In this document: in pieces, positions 1-6,726 of the stretch
How positions within the stretch are numbered: position 1 is the stretch's first letter
Layout of the letters: each line of letters opens with the position of its first letter
From: Pacificispira sp002696645
GTDB taxonomy: Bacteria > Pseudomonadota > Alphaproteobacteria > UBA8366 > Aestuariispiraceae
NCBI RefSeq assembly: GCF_048892425.1
Contig: NZ_JBLZHU010000016.1
Location: 1-16,846 of the forward strand
Direction: 5' to 3'
Length of the DNA: 16,846 bases
Made by a program: the position numbers and the translations under genes
Notes under the pieces: generated by a model
What the model was told of the DNA's origin: nothing
Seen by the model: the letters and a program-made list of their open reading frames with translations, nothing else
Database searches by the model: none

Positions 1-111
1 ACCGTTGAGAGTCAGTGAGCGAATATAAAACAGAAAATATACTATATTTAACAATGATATATGACTATATAGAGAATATCAGCGTATCCCAGAGGACCCC
101 TAAAAAACTAA

Positions 112-156
112 CTCATAACCTGAAGGTTGTAGGTTCAAATCCTACCCCCGCAACCA
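112..156 (+). repeat. tRNA-fMet 3' fragment: att-site scar of an integrated island
   Basis: This is the 3' part of an initiator tRNA. It starts exactly at the anticodon loop (CTCATAA, anticodon CAT), then has the anticodon 3' strand, the variable region, the T arm with loop GGTTCAAATCC, the acceptor strand CCCCCGC and an encoded AACCA tail. The 5' half is absent: the preceding bases are AT-rich and contain no strand able to pair with the acceptor. Tyrosine recombinases often cross over in the anticodon loop and leave the original 3' half displaced at the far end of the island. Because the tRNA terminator still follows this copy, the island is inferred to lie to the left, beyond position 1. 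A chance tRNA pseudogene is the alternative. Confidence 0.8.
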
Positions 157-172
157 AATATTCCAAACACTT

Positions 173-200
173 AGCCCCGCCCTCAAAAGCGGGGCTTTTG
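173..200 (+). terminator. Rho-independent terminator of the displaced tRNA gene
   Basis: A perfect 8-bp GC-rich stem, AGCCCCGC (173-180) pairing with GCGGGGCT (189-196), has an 8-nt loop and is followed by a short T run. It lies 17 nt after the tRNA 3' fragment, where a tRNA-gene terminator would sit. Together they look like the native downstream flank of a chromosomal tRNA-fMet gene. Confidence 0.8.
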
Positions 201-394
201 CTTGGGTAAGCTATAGGTAAGCAGGCAGGAAGCAGGGGGCGTCGGTTTTGCGACGAAAAGGGGGGCTGGCAGCCGCATGACGACCAGCTCTTCGCCTATC
301 CGCTGACGACGGTCTTCACCGAGCCCGCGGATTGGGCTGGGACCCCTGACCCTGTCCCCGAATCGCGTCCGGTCAGAATGAGGGAATCTGACCT

Positions 395-1198
395 TCATCG
401 GCTGGGGTTAAACCCAGCCGATGAAGCAAATTCGGCCGGTGTCATGAACCCCAGGGATGTGTGAGGTCGGGTCTCGTTGAAGTCCCGACGCCATGCCTCG
501 ATCTTGCTCCGCGCGTCGTCCAGTGACAAGAACCAATGCGTGTTCAGACATTCGTCCCGGAAGCGCCCGTTGAAGCTTTCCACATAGGCATTGTCCGTCG
601 GCTTGCCGGGCCGGGAGAAGTCGAGCGTCACCCGGTTGATGTAGGCCCAGTGATCCAACGCTTTCGAGATGAACTCCGGACCGTTATCCACCCGGATTTT
701 CGCCGGTGCCGCATCCCGTTCGAACAGCAGCCGGTCCATCACGTCTACGACTTGCTCACCCTTGATCCCCTGATCCACGTGGATCGCGAGGCATTCCCGG
801 GTATAGGCATCGACCACCGTCAGAGCCCGGAAGCGTTTGCCGTTGAACAGGGCGTCCGAGACGAAGTCCATGGCCCAGATCTCGTTCGTCCTGCTCGCCT
901 TCGGGCGCTCCACGCGCCGCGCCGCCATCACATGACGCCGCGGACGCTTCGCCCGCAGGTTCAAGCCCTCAAGACAATACAGACGCCGGACACGCTTCAC
1001 GTTGACCTCCCAGCCTTCCCGACGCAGCAGAACGTGGATACGACGATAACCGCAGCGAACCCGCGTCTCCGCGATCTCCCGGATCCGTTGGCGTAAGGGC
1101 GCCTGATCCTCCCGACGGGACTTGTAGCGATGGGACTTCCGATTGAACCGAAGCGCCGCGCAGCCGCGCCGCTCGCTGACCCGAAACGCATCCTGCAC
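395..1198 (-). CDS. IS3-family transposase OrfB, DDE catalytic domain (made as OrfAB)
   Basis: This is the second frame of the IS3 element, annotated from a GTG codon at 1198. Its real N-terminus is probably supplied by -1 frameshifting from OrfA, because the frame is open back to the slippery heptamer. It contains the HTH_21-like region (REIAETRVRCGYRRIHVLL) and an integrase core with the DDE triad: D in EIWAMDFVSD, D in IRVDNGPEF, and E in YVESFNGRFRDECL. The C-terminal RPHTSLGFMTPAEF motif is also family-typical. No internal stop or frameshift is seen, so the element may still be active. Confidence 0.9.
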   Translation of the reverse strand: MQDAFRVSERRGCAALRFNRKSHRYKSRREDQAPLRQRIREIAETRVRCGYRRIHVLLRREGWEVNVKRVRRLYCLEGLNLRAKRPRRHVMAARRVERPKASRTNEIWAMDFVSDALFNGKRFRALTVVDAYTRECLAIHVDQGIKGEQVVDVMDRLLFERDAAPAKIRVDNGPEFISKALDHWAYINRVTLDFSRPGKPTDNAYVESFNGRFRDECLNTHWFLSLDDARSKIEAWRRDFNETRPHTSLGFMTPAEFASSAGFNPSR

Positions 1199-1230
1199 CC
1201 ACCGTACGATCTCCCGACGGCGGCCAGGCG

Positions 1231-1497
1231 CTAAGTCTTTTTTGCCAAAACCTCCTGCAACATGGCTTTATCCAGTGAAAGATCCGCAATAAGCCGCTTC
1301 AGCTTCTGATTTTCCTCCTCAAGCTGACACAGCTTGCGCAGCTCCGTCGGCCCCAGACCTCCATACTGCTGCTTCCAACGGTAATAGGTCGCCTCCGACA
1401 CACCCATCTTCCGGCACACCTCGGCGACCGGTGTCCCAACCTCGGCCTGACGCAATGCGAACGCGATCTGCTCGCCCGTAAACTTCGACTTCTTCAT
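1231..1497 (-). CDS. IS3-family transposase OrfA (helix-turn-helix, leucine-zipper subunit)
   Basis: This 88-residue protein is the first reading frame of the IS3 element. The N-terminal helix-turn-helix (roughly residues 4-45, with FTGEQIAFALRQAE and VSEATYYRWKQQYGG) is the family's DNA-binding part. A following heptad stretch (about 55-80) should mediate multimerisation. It ends LQEVLAKKT, which is typical of the IS407-like group. The ATG start has a good ribosome site (GAAGGAG, 6 nt upstream). The slippery A6G run just before its stop connects it to OrfB. It appears intact. Confidence 0.9.
   Translation of the reverse strand: MKKSKFTGEQIAFALRQAEVGTPVAEVCRKMGVSEATYYRWKQQYGGLGPTELRKLCQLEEENQKLKRLIADLSLDKAMLQEVLAKKT
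1237..1243 (-). other. Programmed -1 frameshift heptamer A AAA AAG
   Basis: On the minus strand the OrfA codons GCA AAA AAG ACT TAG contain A AAA AAG in the zero-frame phase needed for -1 slippage. Slipping back one base moves the ribosome into the OrfB frame and reads on through DLAPGRRREIVRWVQDAF without a stop. This yields the OrfAB fusion transposase normal for this family. Confidence 0.85.
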
Positions 1498-1645
1498 GGC
1501 AAACTCCTTCAGCTCAATACGCTTCGAACTTGCCAGAATCTCTCATTCTCAATGGACGCATTCTTAGGGACAGGGACAGGGTCAAATGAAAAAATCGTCC
1601 GGCCAATGGGTTTGGTAGACAACTTGGTTGGTGAGGTCTCAGTTG

Positions 1646-1741
1646 ATGACGATGCATAAGCTGACCATCAATGAAATCCTCACCCCAAAACCAGACGCGC
1701 GACCGCGTATCTATGCTTATTCCATCGCGGATGAAGACCAC
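1646..1741 (+). pseudogene. N-terminal fragment of a GIY-YIG nuclease-family protein
   Basis: About 32 codons from ATG 1646 read KLTINEILTPKPDARPRIYA and then YSIADEDH. From memory this resembles the start of large GIY-YIG/helicase-type proteins found in restriction or defence loci, where the next residues would be the nuclease core (LLKVGQTTR-like). That core is missing. From about 1741 the frame runs as the antisense of another gene fragment, so only the N-terminus survives. The assignment rests on recognition of this short N-terminus. Confidence 0.5.
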
Positions 1742-1880
1742 GGCGATCCCCCGCTTGCGGAGCTGCACCGCCCATTCCTGGATCGGTGCCCAGATATCCC
1801 CCTCGTTCTCGTTTCCCGTTCGCACGAAACTGGAGATGTTGTCGATGAAGACGACCTTGATGGCTTCTGTCCGTGTATGC
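1730..1880 (-). pseudogene. Internal fragment of an AAA/RecA-like (RepA-type) ATPase
   Basis: The minus strand reads TEAIKVVFIDNISSFVRTGN then ENEGDIWAPIQEWAVQLRKR then GIAVVFI. This matches the Walker B segment (hydrophobic strand ending in D) and following helices of RepA/AAA_25-type ATPases on plasmids and mobile elements. The family normally continues VVFIHHAGKSG, but here it stops at VVFI and runs into the GIY-YIG fragment. Both the N-terminal Walker A part and the C-terminus are gone. It is a dead gene fragment. Confidence 0.6.
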
Positions 1881-1998
1881 TTGATTGATACGGTAAAAAC
1901 TTCATTATTCAGTCCTCTTCGCCAAAGGCATTGACTTCAGAGGTATTCCGCCGGTATTACAGGTTCAATTTAGGGTGGTGTTTTCTAGGGGTGAAGAC

Positions 1999-2102
1999 GT
2001 GGTCAGCGAAACCGAAGAGGAAAAAATCTTGATGTAAAAGCGGATGCCACGCCAGCGCAACAGCATGCGCCGGCGGAACTGTCGGGCAATGTTTTATGGC
2101 TC
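1999..2102 (+). pseudogene. Displaced 5' part of the HlyC-like gene (A-tract frameshift)
   Basis: GTG 1999 follows AGGGG at 1988-1991 with good spacing and reads VSETEEEKILM then stops (TAA 2035). After the A6 run at 2021-2026, the frame of the acyltransferase reads NLDVKADATPAQQ, then HAPAELSGNVLWLMASS. Adding one A would give a continuous protein of about 173 residues, close to the normal length of the family. A sequencing error, a real mutation or transcriptional slippage on the A tract are all possible. Confidence 0.5.
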
Positions 2103-2519
2103 ATGGCCTCCTCTGGACCTCATCGACACGTTTTTGCTGGTGATTTTGAGTGGCTGGTCATACCTGCCCTTGCCAACCGGCAGTTTCGTTTGTTTCGGCG
2201 CGATAATGTGCCGCTTGCGTATGTTTCTTGGGCATTTCTGAGCGAGGAGACCGAGGAGAGATTCAAGCGCGGCGAGGTTAAGCTCGCTCCAAAGGAATGG
2301 ACGGCTGGAGATCGCGTTTGGATCGTGGACTTGGTCACGCCTTACGGTGCGGAGTTGCAAATTTTGAAAGATTTGCATGACTCTGTTTTTGTCGATCCCG
2401 GCCAAGTGAACATGATTGTCGCCAGCGTTGGCGCCAAAAAGATAGTTACGCTCGCCGAGCTGTGCGCGGCCATGAAGGCTCGGGAGGAGCTAGGTGAAAC
2501 CGAATCCGCGAAGGTGTGA
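2103..2519 (+). CDS. Toxin-activating lysine-acyltransferase, HlyC/RtxC family, probably 5'-frameshifted
   Basis: Members transfer an acyl group from acyl-ACP to internal lysines of an RTX toxin. Family features are the SSGPHRH segment holding the catalytic His, FRLFRRDNVPLAYVSWAFLS, ERFKRGEVKLAPKEWTAGDR, and DLVTPYGAELQILKDL. From ATG 2103 the protein is 138 residues and lacks the usual ...LG..LWLM lead-in. Those residues (AELSGNVLWLM) are encoded in the same frame just upstream, with no ATG, GTG or TTG before a stop at 1992. A GTG at 1999 with an AGGGG ribosome site lies in another frame and would join if the A6 run at 2021-2026 had one more A. No RTX toxin or secretion gene is visible nearby. 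Confidence 0.7.
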   Translation: MASSGPHRHVFAGDFEWLVIPALANRQFRLFRRDNVPLAYVSWAFLSEETEERFKRGEVKLAPKEWTAGDRVWIVDLVTPYGAELQILKDLHDSVFVDPGQVNMIVASVGAKKIVTLAELCAAMKAREELGETESAKV

Positions 2520-2651
2520 CTGTATTTTACTTAGAATTCAGTGTGTGTCGCATCTTGTGATCCAAGGGGCACAACGGTTCAAACGCTCCAAAATCCCAAA
2601 GAGTCATTCGCGTAATTAGAACGGGACTTGAGAGCGGAGCGACGCTAGGAA

Positions 2652-3593
2652 ATGCCTAAGGGACCTCAAAAATACCGCGTCAATCCGACCGCCAAGTGGG
2701 AATCCGTTGCCGGTTTTCGATTCTCGGCGATTCTGCTGTACCCGGTGTCGGTGACGTTGGCTTCCAGAGCCTTGTTCGATTCGCCTGGAGCAGTGTTCTT
2801 TGGCTTGATCTTCGGATTGGCTACGGTGCTTCCTTGTATAGGGCTTTCCAATTTGCTGCGGGATTGGCTTCTGCGCCGGTTTCCATTGGTCGAATCCTCG
2901 CAACAAATGTTGAAAAAAGAGTCTAGCGATGGGCGGTTCCTTATCCACCACTGCTTAAGGGCGGTCATAGGCGATGGTGGCGTTGTGGTAAAAACTGGGC
3001 TGCGATGCATTATTTATCGACCATTGATCTTCGCTGTCGCGAATTGGATTTTTTGCGTTTCTGTTTTTTGGCTGCTCGCGTACTCGGTCTCACCATCTTT
3101 CGCTTTAACAGCCGAGTCGGCCAGCGCGGACCACACACTGACGAGCCTTCTGTTTTCTGATACAAAGGCATTGTCCCCCCAAGCGGCCGTTGACGCATAC
3201 GCGCCCCTATGTCTCGGTTTCTTGGTCGCATCGTCCTTCGTGTTTGTAGCGAGGCAATTGCGCGAATGGTCTATATGGGAAGCGTTCTACAGGTCCGGTG
3301 CTTTTTGTTTCATCTTTCGCATTGAGTTCATCGTTATCGTCACGTGTGGTGCGTTACTTGGAGTGCGAGGTTTTTCGTATCACGCTTCTAGGATCGGTTT
3401 GGATGCCTTTGTATCGGCGGCATCCGCTGGGGAGCACATCGCCGGAGCGGACTGGCTCTTCTTGCCTCTCCGCGGCTTCGCCGAGCTTCCACATCTCTAT
3501 GGATGCTCCTTCTTGGCGGTATTCCCGTTCCTCACCTTGGCGGTTTTGTACACGGTCACTCTTTACAGCCACCTCACAAGAAAGCGGGGATAG
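2652..3593 (+). CDS. Unrecognised multi-pass membrane protein (313 aa)
   Basis: I do not recognise a family. The sequence has about six hydrophobic segments (near residues 22-42, 46-68, 122-146, 184-202, 215-238 and 285-306). A soluble loop at about 70-120 contains charged patches (LLRRF, QMLKKESSDGR), another loop lies at 147-183, and the tail is short and basic (HLTRKRG). There is no obvious signal peptide; the first segment likely acts as an anchor. The ATG 2652 has only a weak upstream site (CTAGGAA, very close). It lies 132 nt after the acyltransferase, so co-transcription is possible but unproven. Codon use and AT content look similar to the acyltransferase and unlike the catabolic cluster, consistent with accessory DNA. 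Confidence 0.6.
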   Translation: MPKGPQKYRVNPTAKWESVAGFRFSAILLYPVSVTLASRALFDSPGAVFFGLIFGLATVLPCIGLSNLLRDWLLRRFPLVESSQQMLKKESSDGRFLIHHCLRAVIGDGGVVVKTGLRCIIYRPLIFAVANWIFCVSVFWLLAYSVSPSFALTAESASADHTLTSLLFSDTKALSPQAAVDAYAPLCLGFLVASSFVFVARQLREWSIWEAFYRSGAFCFIFRIEFIVIVTCGALLGVRGFSYHASRIGLDAFVSAASAGEHIAGADWLFLPLRGFAELPHLYGCSFLAVFPFLTLAVLYTVTLYSHLTRKRG

Positions 3594-3748
3594 CTTCGTA
3601 TGGTGCCACGGCGACACGGTGGGAGCCATTTATCGCCGGTTCAATTCGTCGCTGTATTGGAGGTGGGGCAGCATGGCATCAACTGTTCTATCTGTTTAGT
3701 CCCAGTATGTGATGTTCTATTGATCTGTGATCATCAGAAGGAAGCACT

Positions 3749-3843
3749 ATGGGACAAATCCTTCATGGCAGCGCCACGACCACGCACACGATCCGAGCAG
3801 CTATAAAGCGATCGCAAGCTTCGAACGCGGCGCTGAGCCGGGA
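3749..3843 (+). pseudogene. N-terminal fragment of an IS481-like transposase
   Basis: ATG 3749 (GAAGGAAG upstream) reads MGQILHGSATTTHTIRAAIK then RSQASNAALSRE. This resembles the conserved start of a group of IS481-like transposases, whose helix-turn-helix and DDE domains should follow. After SRE the homology stops and an IS630-type reading frame takes over. The bases just before it (TGTGATGTTCTATTGATC at 3709-3726) probably belong to the left end of the same element. Confidence 0.6.
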
Positions 3844-4088
3844 GTCAGAAAGGCGCCGCCGCCCGACAGGCAGTCCGAGACGCCGGTGCCCATCTCCTCT
3901 TCCTGCCGCCATACAGTCCCGATCTCAACCCTATCGAGATGATGTTCGCCAAGCTCAAGGCTCTCGTCCGCAAGGCCGAGGCACGAACCGTCGAGGAAAC
4001 ATGGCGACGGATTGGAACCCTCCTGAACGCATTCCCACCTAACGAATGAGCCGCATTCATCAGACACGCAGGATATGATCCAAATTAA
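3840..4088 (+). pseudogene. C-terminal fragment of an IS630-family transposase, with nonsense mutation
   Basis: The frame starting near 3840 reads GSQKGAAARQAVRDAGAH, then LLFLPPYSPDLNPIEMMFAK, then LKALVRKAEARTVEETWRRI. PPYSPDLNPIE is the signature around the third catalytic acidic residue of IS630/Tc1-type transposases. A TGA at 4047-4049 sits where a TGC codon is likely expected. Beyond it the same frame continues AAFIRHAGYDPN to TAA 4086-4088, which looks like the true C-terminus. The first two catalytic Asp residues are missing, so the gene is dead. Confidence 0.75.
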
Positions 4089-4103
4089 ACGCGCCATACA
4101 CTA

Positions 4104-4947
4104 GGCCCTGTGGACATTAGGGGATTCCCAAAGGCCTGCAAATCTGATTCACCCTTCCTTTTGGGAGGGCTGCGATGCGCCCGGAACGTTTTGTCATCAA
4201 TGATCGGAGTTGGCGGCTGATCGAGCCGCTATTGCCTGGAACGTCGCGCAGTCGGGGGGTGACGGCGTGGGATAACCGGCTGTTTCTGGAAGCGGTTCTC
4301 TGGAAGGTTCGTGTCGGGGGGCCGTGGCGTGATCTCCCGCCCGGTTTCGGGAACTGGAACAGTATCTTCCGGCGGTTCAGGCGCTGGGCGCGAGACGGCG
4401 TTTTCGACCGGATCTTCGCGGCTGTCTCGGGCGATCCGGACTTTGAATACCTGATTGTCGACGGCACGACTATCAGCACTCACCAGAAGGCGAGCGGCGC
4501 AAAAGGGGGACTCGAAATCAGGCCATCGGGCGCTCGAAGGGAGGGCTGACGACCAAGGTTCTGGCGCTCACTGATGCGTTAGGAAACTTGGTCCGATTCG
4601 CGCTCCTGCCAGGACAGCGCAGCGAGAACGTCGGGGTTCCGGAACTCATCGAGGATCTGACCTTCGGCGCCCTGCTGGCAGACAAGGCATTCGGTGCCGA
4701 TCATCTCCGCGACGCGCTTGAAGAGCGCAACGCCGCGGCCGTGATCCCCGCCCAAACGGAACCGTCGTAACCCTATTCCGCATGACCGGGACGTCTACAA
4801 ATGGCGTCATCTCATTGAGAACTACTTCAGCAAGATCAAGGAGTTCCGCGGCGTGAACACGCGCTACGACAAGACCGACACAAGCTATGCCGCCACCTGG
4901 ACCATCGCTGCTACAATCATCGCTCTACGATAATTGTCCACAGACCC
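4104..4947 (+). mobile_element. IS5-family (IS427-like group) insertion sequence, about 0.84 kb, transposase broken
   Basis: The left end reads GGCCCTGTGGACATTA from 4104. The right end, read inward from 4947, is GGGTCTGTGGACAATTA. Both ends abut CTA(G) in the flanks, consistent with the CTAG/TA target preference of this group. The single transposase reading frame inside carries two frameshifts. On the left the element abuts the IS630 remnant; on the right it truncates the next ORF. Confidence 0.85.
4175..4933 (+). pseudogene. IS5-family transposase with two opposing frameshifts
   Basis: It starts MRPERFVINDRSWRLIEPLL, the conserved N-terminus of IS427-type transposases, and has GPWRDLPPGFGNWNSIFRRF. 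The first DDE residue is in YLIVDGTTIS. After AKGGLE, about 4515, one base appears missing and the homology moves to another frame (QAIGRSKGGLTTKVLALTDA, then the second D in LLADKAFG). At about 4751-4753 an extra C returns it to the first frame (KRNRRNPIPHDRDVYKWRHL, then IENYFSKIKEFR with the E) until TAA 4931. The catalytic triad is encoded but no single frame spans it. A programmed -1 shift could explain the first switch but not the second. Confidence 0.8.
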
Positions 4948-4950
4948 TAG

Positions 4951-5408
4951 GACACCGACTCATAATTTCGCTTCATCCCGAAGATGGCGAATGGGGAGAT
5001 TATGCGATCTATCCCAATTGCCTCCCACCAAAGACGATCCGAGGCCTTTTCGGTGAGGTCATGTGCGGGATCTTCGCGGAAAATTACAGCCTTGTCGGGG
5101 GCAAGACATGGCGCGTGCCGATCTTCCAGTTTCGTGAGCATGCCCCGGTCGCGCGATACATCTTCGATCTCGTGCGCGATCCAACTCGGGTCAAGGAAGT
5201 GCATGGACGACCTGGCAATGACTTCATCGGCCTCAAGCTCGCTGAGGACGGAACCGTTTTGGCTTATATCGCCGGGGAAGCGAAATGGATTGTGGCTTTT
5301 CATCTGGAAAAGTTAGGGGAGGGCGCATTCTCGGTCAAAGGCGATTTACCTCTGACAGTGCCGTACTTGCGAGTGTCTCGAGTGCGAACTGAAGACGTGC
5401 GCTCTTAA
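4951..5408 (+). pseudogene. 5'-truncated ORF with nuclease-like D...ExK pattern
   Basis: The frame is open from inside the IS5 right end and has no start of its own, so the insertion removed the 5' part. The remaining residues include HPEDGEWGDYAIYPN, GLFGEVMCGIFAENY, WRVPIFQFREH and GRPGNDFIGLKLAEDGTVL, ending in IAGEAKW. The D-x(n)-E-A-K spacing with hydrophobic strands on both sides resembles the PD-(D/E)XK nuclease core, often seen in restriction and defence proteins. I do not recognise the precise family. The last 40 residues look less family-like. A shorter product from ATG 5061 is possible. Confidence 0.45.
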
Positions 5409-5473
5409 ATTCCCGCCAGATTTAGGTAGAGTCCGTCGACGTTAAGGAGACGGTTTCACGAAGCGTAACCGGT

Positions 5474-6412
5474 TCACGATACAGTCCTGGCCGGAGTGGT
5501 TTCGGCCAGCCGTACCTTGAAAATATCTGCCAATGCCAGGGCAGGCTTGCTCAAGACTTCTTCTTTTAGTGTGGCGATTCCAATATCGCGGACGATTTCA
5601 GGATCCGCTAATTGCAGCGTTCGAACTTCGTGCGACAGGGTTGGCGGTACCGCCAACCTGGGGACAATCCCAACGCCCAATCCTGACATTGCCAAATCGA
5701 CAAGCGTCGCTGCCTGCCGAACACTGCAGGCAATCCTGAGAGGGCGGCCCGATCGTTCCAGGTACTCCGTCAATAGCATTGGCAATTCCTGGCCATTTTG
5801 CAGAACAATAACGGGCATTCCCTGCATCACAAGCAGGGGCAATTGCGTTAGATCGTTAAGGGACAAAACGTCCGGTAAATCTTTGAAATGATCACGTGCG
5901 GCCAGTGCGACCAGCGGTTCACGCAGCAACCGTTTGAATTTCAGATCGGACTTGGCCTGCACAAAAGGCGTGACGCCAAAATCGATCTCCCGATTTCGCA
6001 CTGCCGCTAACAGATTGCTGGATGTCACTTCGCGTATATGCAGTGAGATCTTTGGAAACCTGGTGCGAAACTCAGTCAATACAGAAGCCAGCGTGCCCGC
6101 CGCAACAGTCGGGGCGCAGCCAAAAACCACACGCCCGCGCCGTCGCTCGGCAGCGTCTCGTGCTTCCACTATACCAGACTCCAGGCGCTGGATTGAGTCC
6201 TGGACCCGTTCCAGTAGAATTGCACCGTCTGGAGTTGGGGTGACATTGCGCGTCGTGCGCTCCAGCAGCTTCAGGCCGATCTGTTCCTCAAGCTCTGCAA
6301 CCTGCATGCTGATCGCGGATGGCGTGCGCCCCAGCTCCTCCGCAGCGCGGCTGAAGCTGCTCAAATGCGCGACGCGTGCGAACGTGTGCAGTAGTTTAAG
6401 ATTGACCGACAT
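5474..6412 (-). CDS. LysR-family transcriptional regulator (312 aa)
   Basis: The N-terminal winged helix-turn-helix (residues 3-62: LLHTFARVAHLSSFSRAAEE, then PSAISMQVAELEEQIGLKLL) binds DNA. A linker helix (65-90) follows, then a periplasmic-binding-protein-like effector domain (about 93-300) with GRVVFGCAPTVA and LAMSGLGVGIVPR. Full family length. ATG 6412 has GGAGG 6 nt upstream. It is divergent from the CoA-transferase gene, the standard LysR arrangement, and the 42-bp element shared with two other promoters in this window lies between them. It is therefore the best candidate regulator of the whole cluster, with the effector probably a pathway intermediate. Confidence 0.93.
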   Translation of the reverse strand: MSVNLKLLHTFARVAHLSSFSRAAEELGRTPSAISMQVAELEEQIGLKLLERTTRNVTPTPDGAILLERVQDSIQRLESGIVEARDAAERRRGRVVFGCAPTVAAGTLASVLTEFRTRFPKISLHIREVTSSNLLAAVRNREIDFGVTPFVQAKSDLKFKRLLREPLVALAARDHFKDLPDVLSLNDLTQLPLLVMQGMPVIVLQNGQELPMLLTEYLERSGRPLRIACSVRQAATLVDLAMSGLGVGIVPRLAVPPTLSHEVRTLQLADPEIVRDIGIATLKEEVLSKPALALADIFKVRLAETTPARTVS

Positions 6413-6726
6413 TCATATCCTCCCCAGTTCTCATTGAAGTATTATCATAAAAACTGAATTAACGTTCAGATTAATAAGATTGTTTAAATAACGCACTATT
6501 GGCATTTTGCCCAGCAGACAATGTAGCAGCATCAAATCTGCCATGGGATCAATCGAGGTTGCCGTCAGGACTTTCGTCTTTCCTCCCCTCGACCCCGGTA
6601 AAGTTTCAGGAAGATTGGGACCGGATCGCGGTGCATACACCGGTGGGAAACCAAGTGTGAATGTGACTTCCTCGCCAGGGATGCGTCTTGCGACTTGGCC
6701 GGGTTCGTCCAGAAAGGAGATCAAAG
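6413..6726. promoter_or_regulatory. Divergent LysR / CoA-transferase control region and leader
   Basis: This is the 314-base region between the two divergent start codons. The part nearest the LysR gene (about 6430-6500) is AT-rich and holds the shared 42-bp element. On the minus strand TATGATAAT (6441-6449) could be the LysR -10, overlapping that element, which would give autorepression. The remaining roughly 200 bases to GTG 6727 are GC-richer and contain no credible gene. They would be an unusually long 5' leader if transcription starts near 6510. Confidence 0.6.
6444..6485 (+). promoter_or_regulatory. Copy 1 of the 42-bp LysR-type operator, upstream of the CoA-transferase
   Basis: It reads ATCATAAAAACTGAA (6444-6458), a 15-nt spacer, then ATAAGATTGTTT (6474-6485). 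Aligned without gaps to copies 2 and 3, it keeps ATCA, CTGA, and the block ATAAGATTGT. The left half is the most degenerate of the three. The hexamer TTGTTT (6480-6485) is in the -35 position; the -10 is unclear (CATTTT at 6503). Confidence 0.55.

Larger units (their letters stand above)
347..1584 (-). mobile_element. IS3-family (IS407-like group) insertion sequence, about 1.24 kb
   Basis: Two overlapping-frame transposase genes on the minus strand are bounded by related inverted ends. The left end begins TGACCCTGTCCCCGAAT at 347. The right end, read inward from 1584, begins TGACCCTGTCCCTGTCCC, and both continue with GCGTCC and AGAATGAG blocks. The right end carries about 9 extra bases that look like a repeat of CTGTCCC. 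Length and organisation fit the family. The flanking bases (CCCC on the left, AATG on the right) do not form a matching target duplication, so the copy may have recombined since insertion. Confidence 0.85.

Noticed and set aside
61..156. A complete tRNA gene
   Set aside because: Only the 3' half from the anticodon loop is present; the preceding 50 bases have no D arm or acceptor 5' strand.
240..346. Decayed coding sequence reading GWQPHDDQLFAYPLTTVFTE on the plus strand
   Set aside because: It looks somewhat protein-like, but I recognise no family and it lacks a start and a clear end.
536..1096. 186-codon plus-strand ORF
   Set aside because: It is antisense to IS3 OrfB, whose DDE motifs are unmistakable.
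343..1588. Target-site duplication around the IS3 element
   Set aside because: The flanks CCCC and AATG do not match, even allowing small shifts of the ends.
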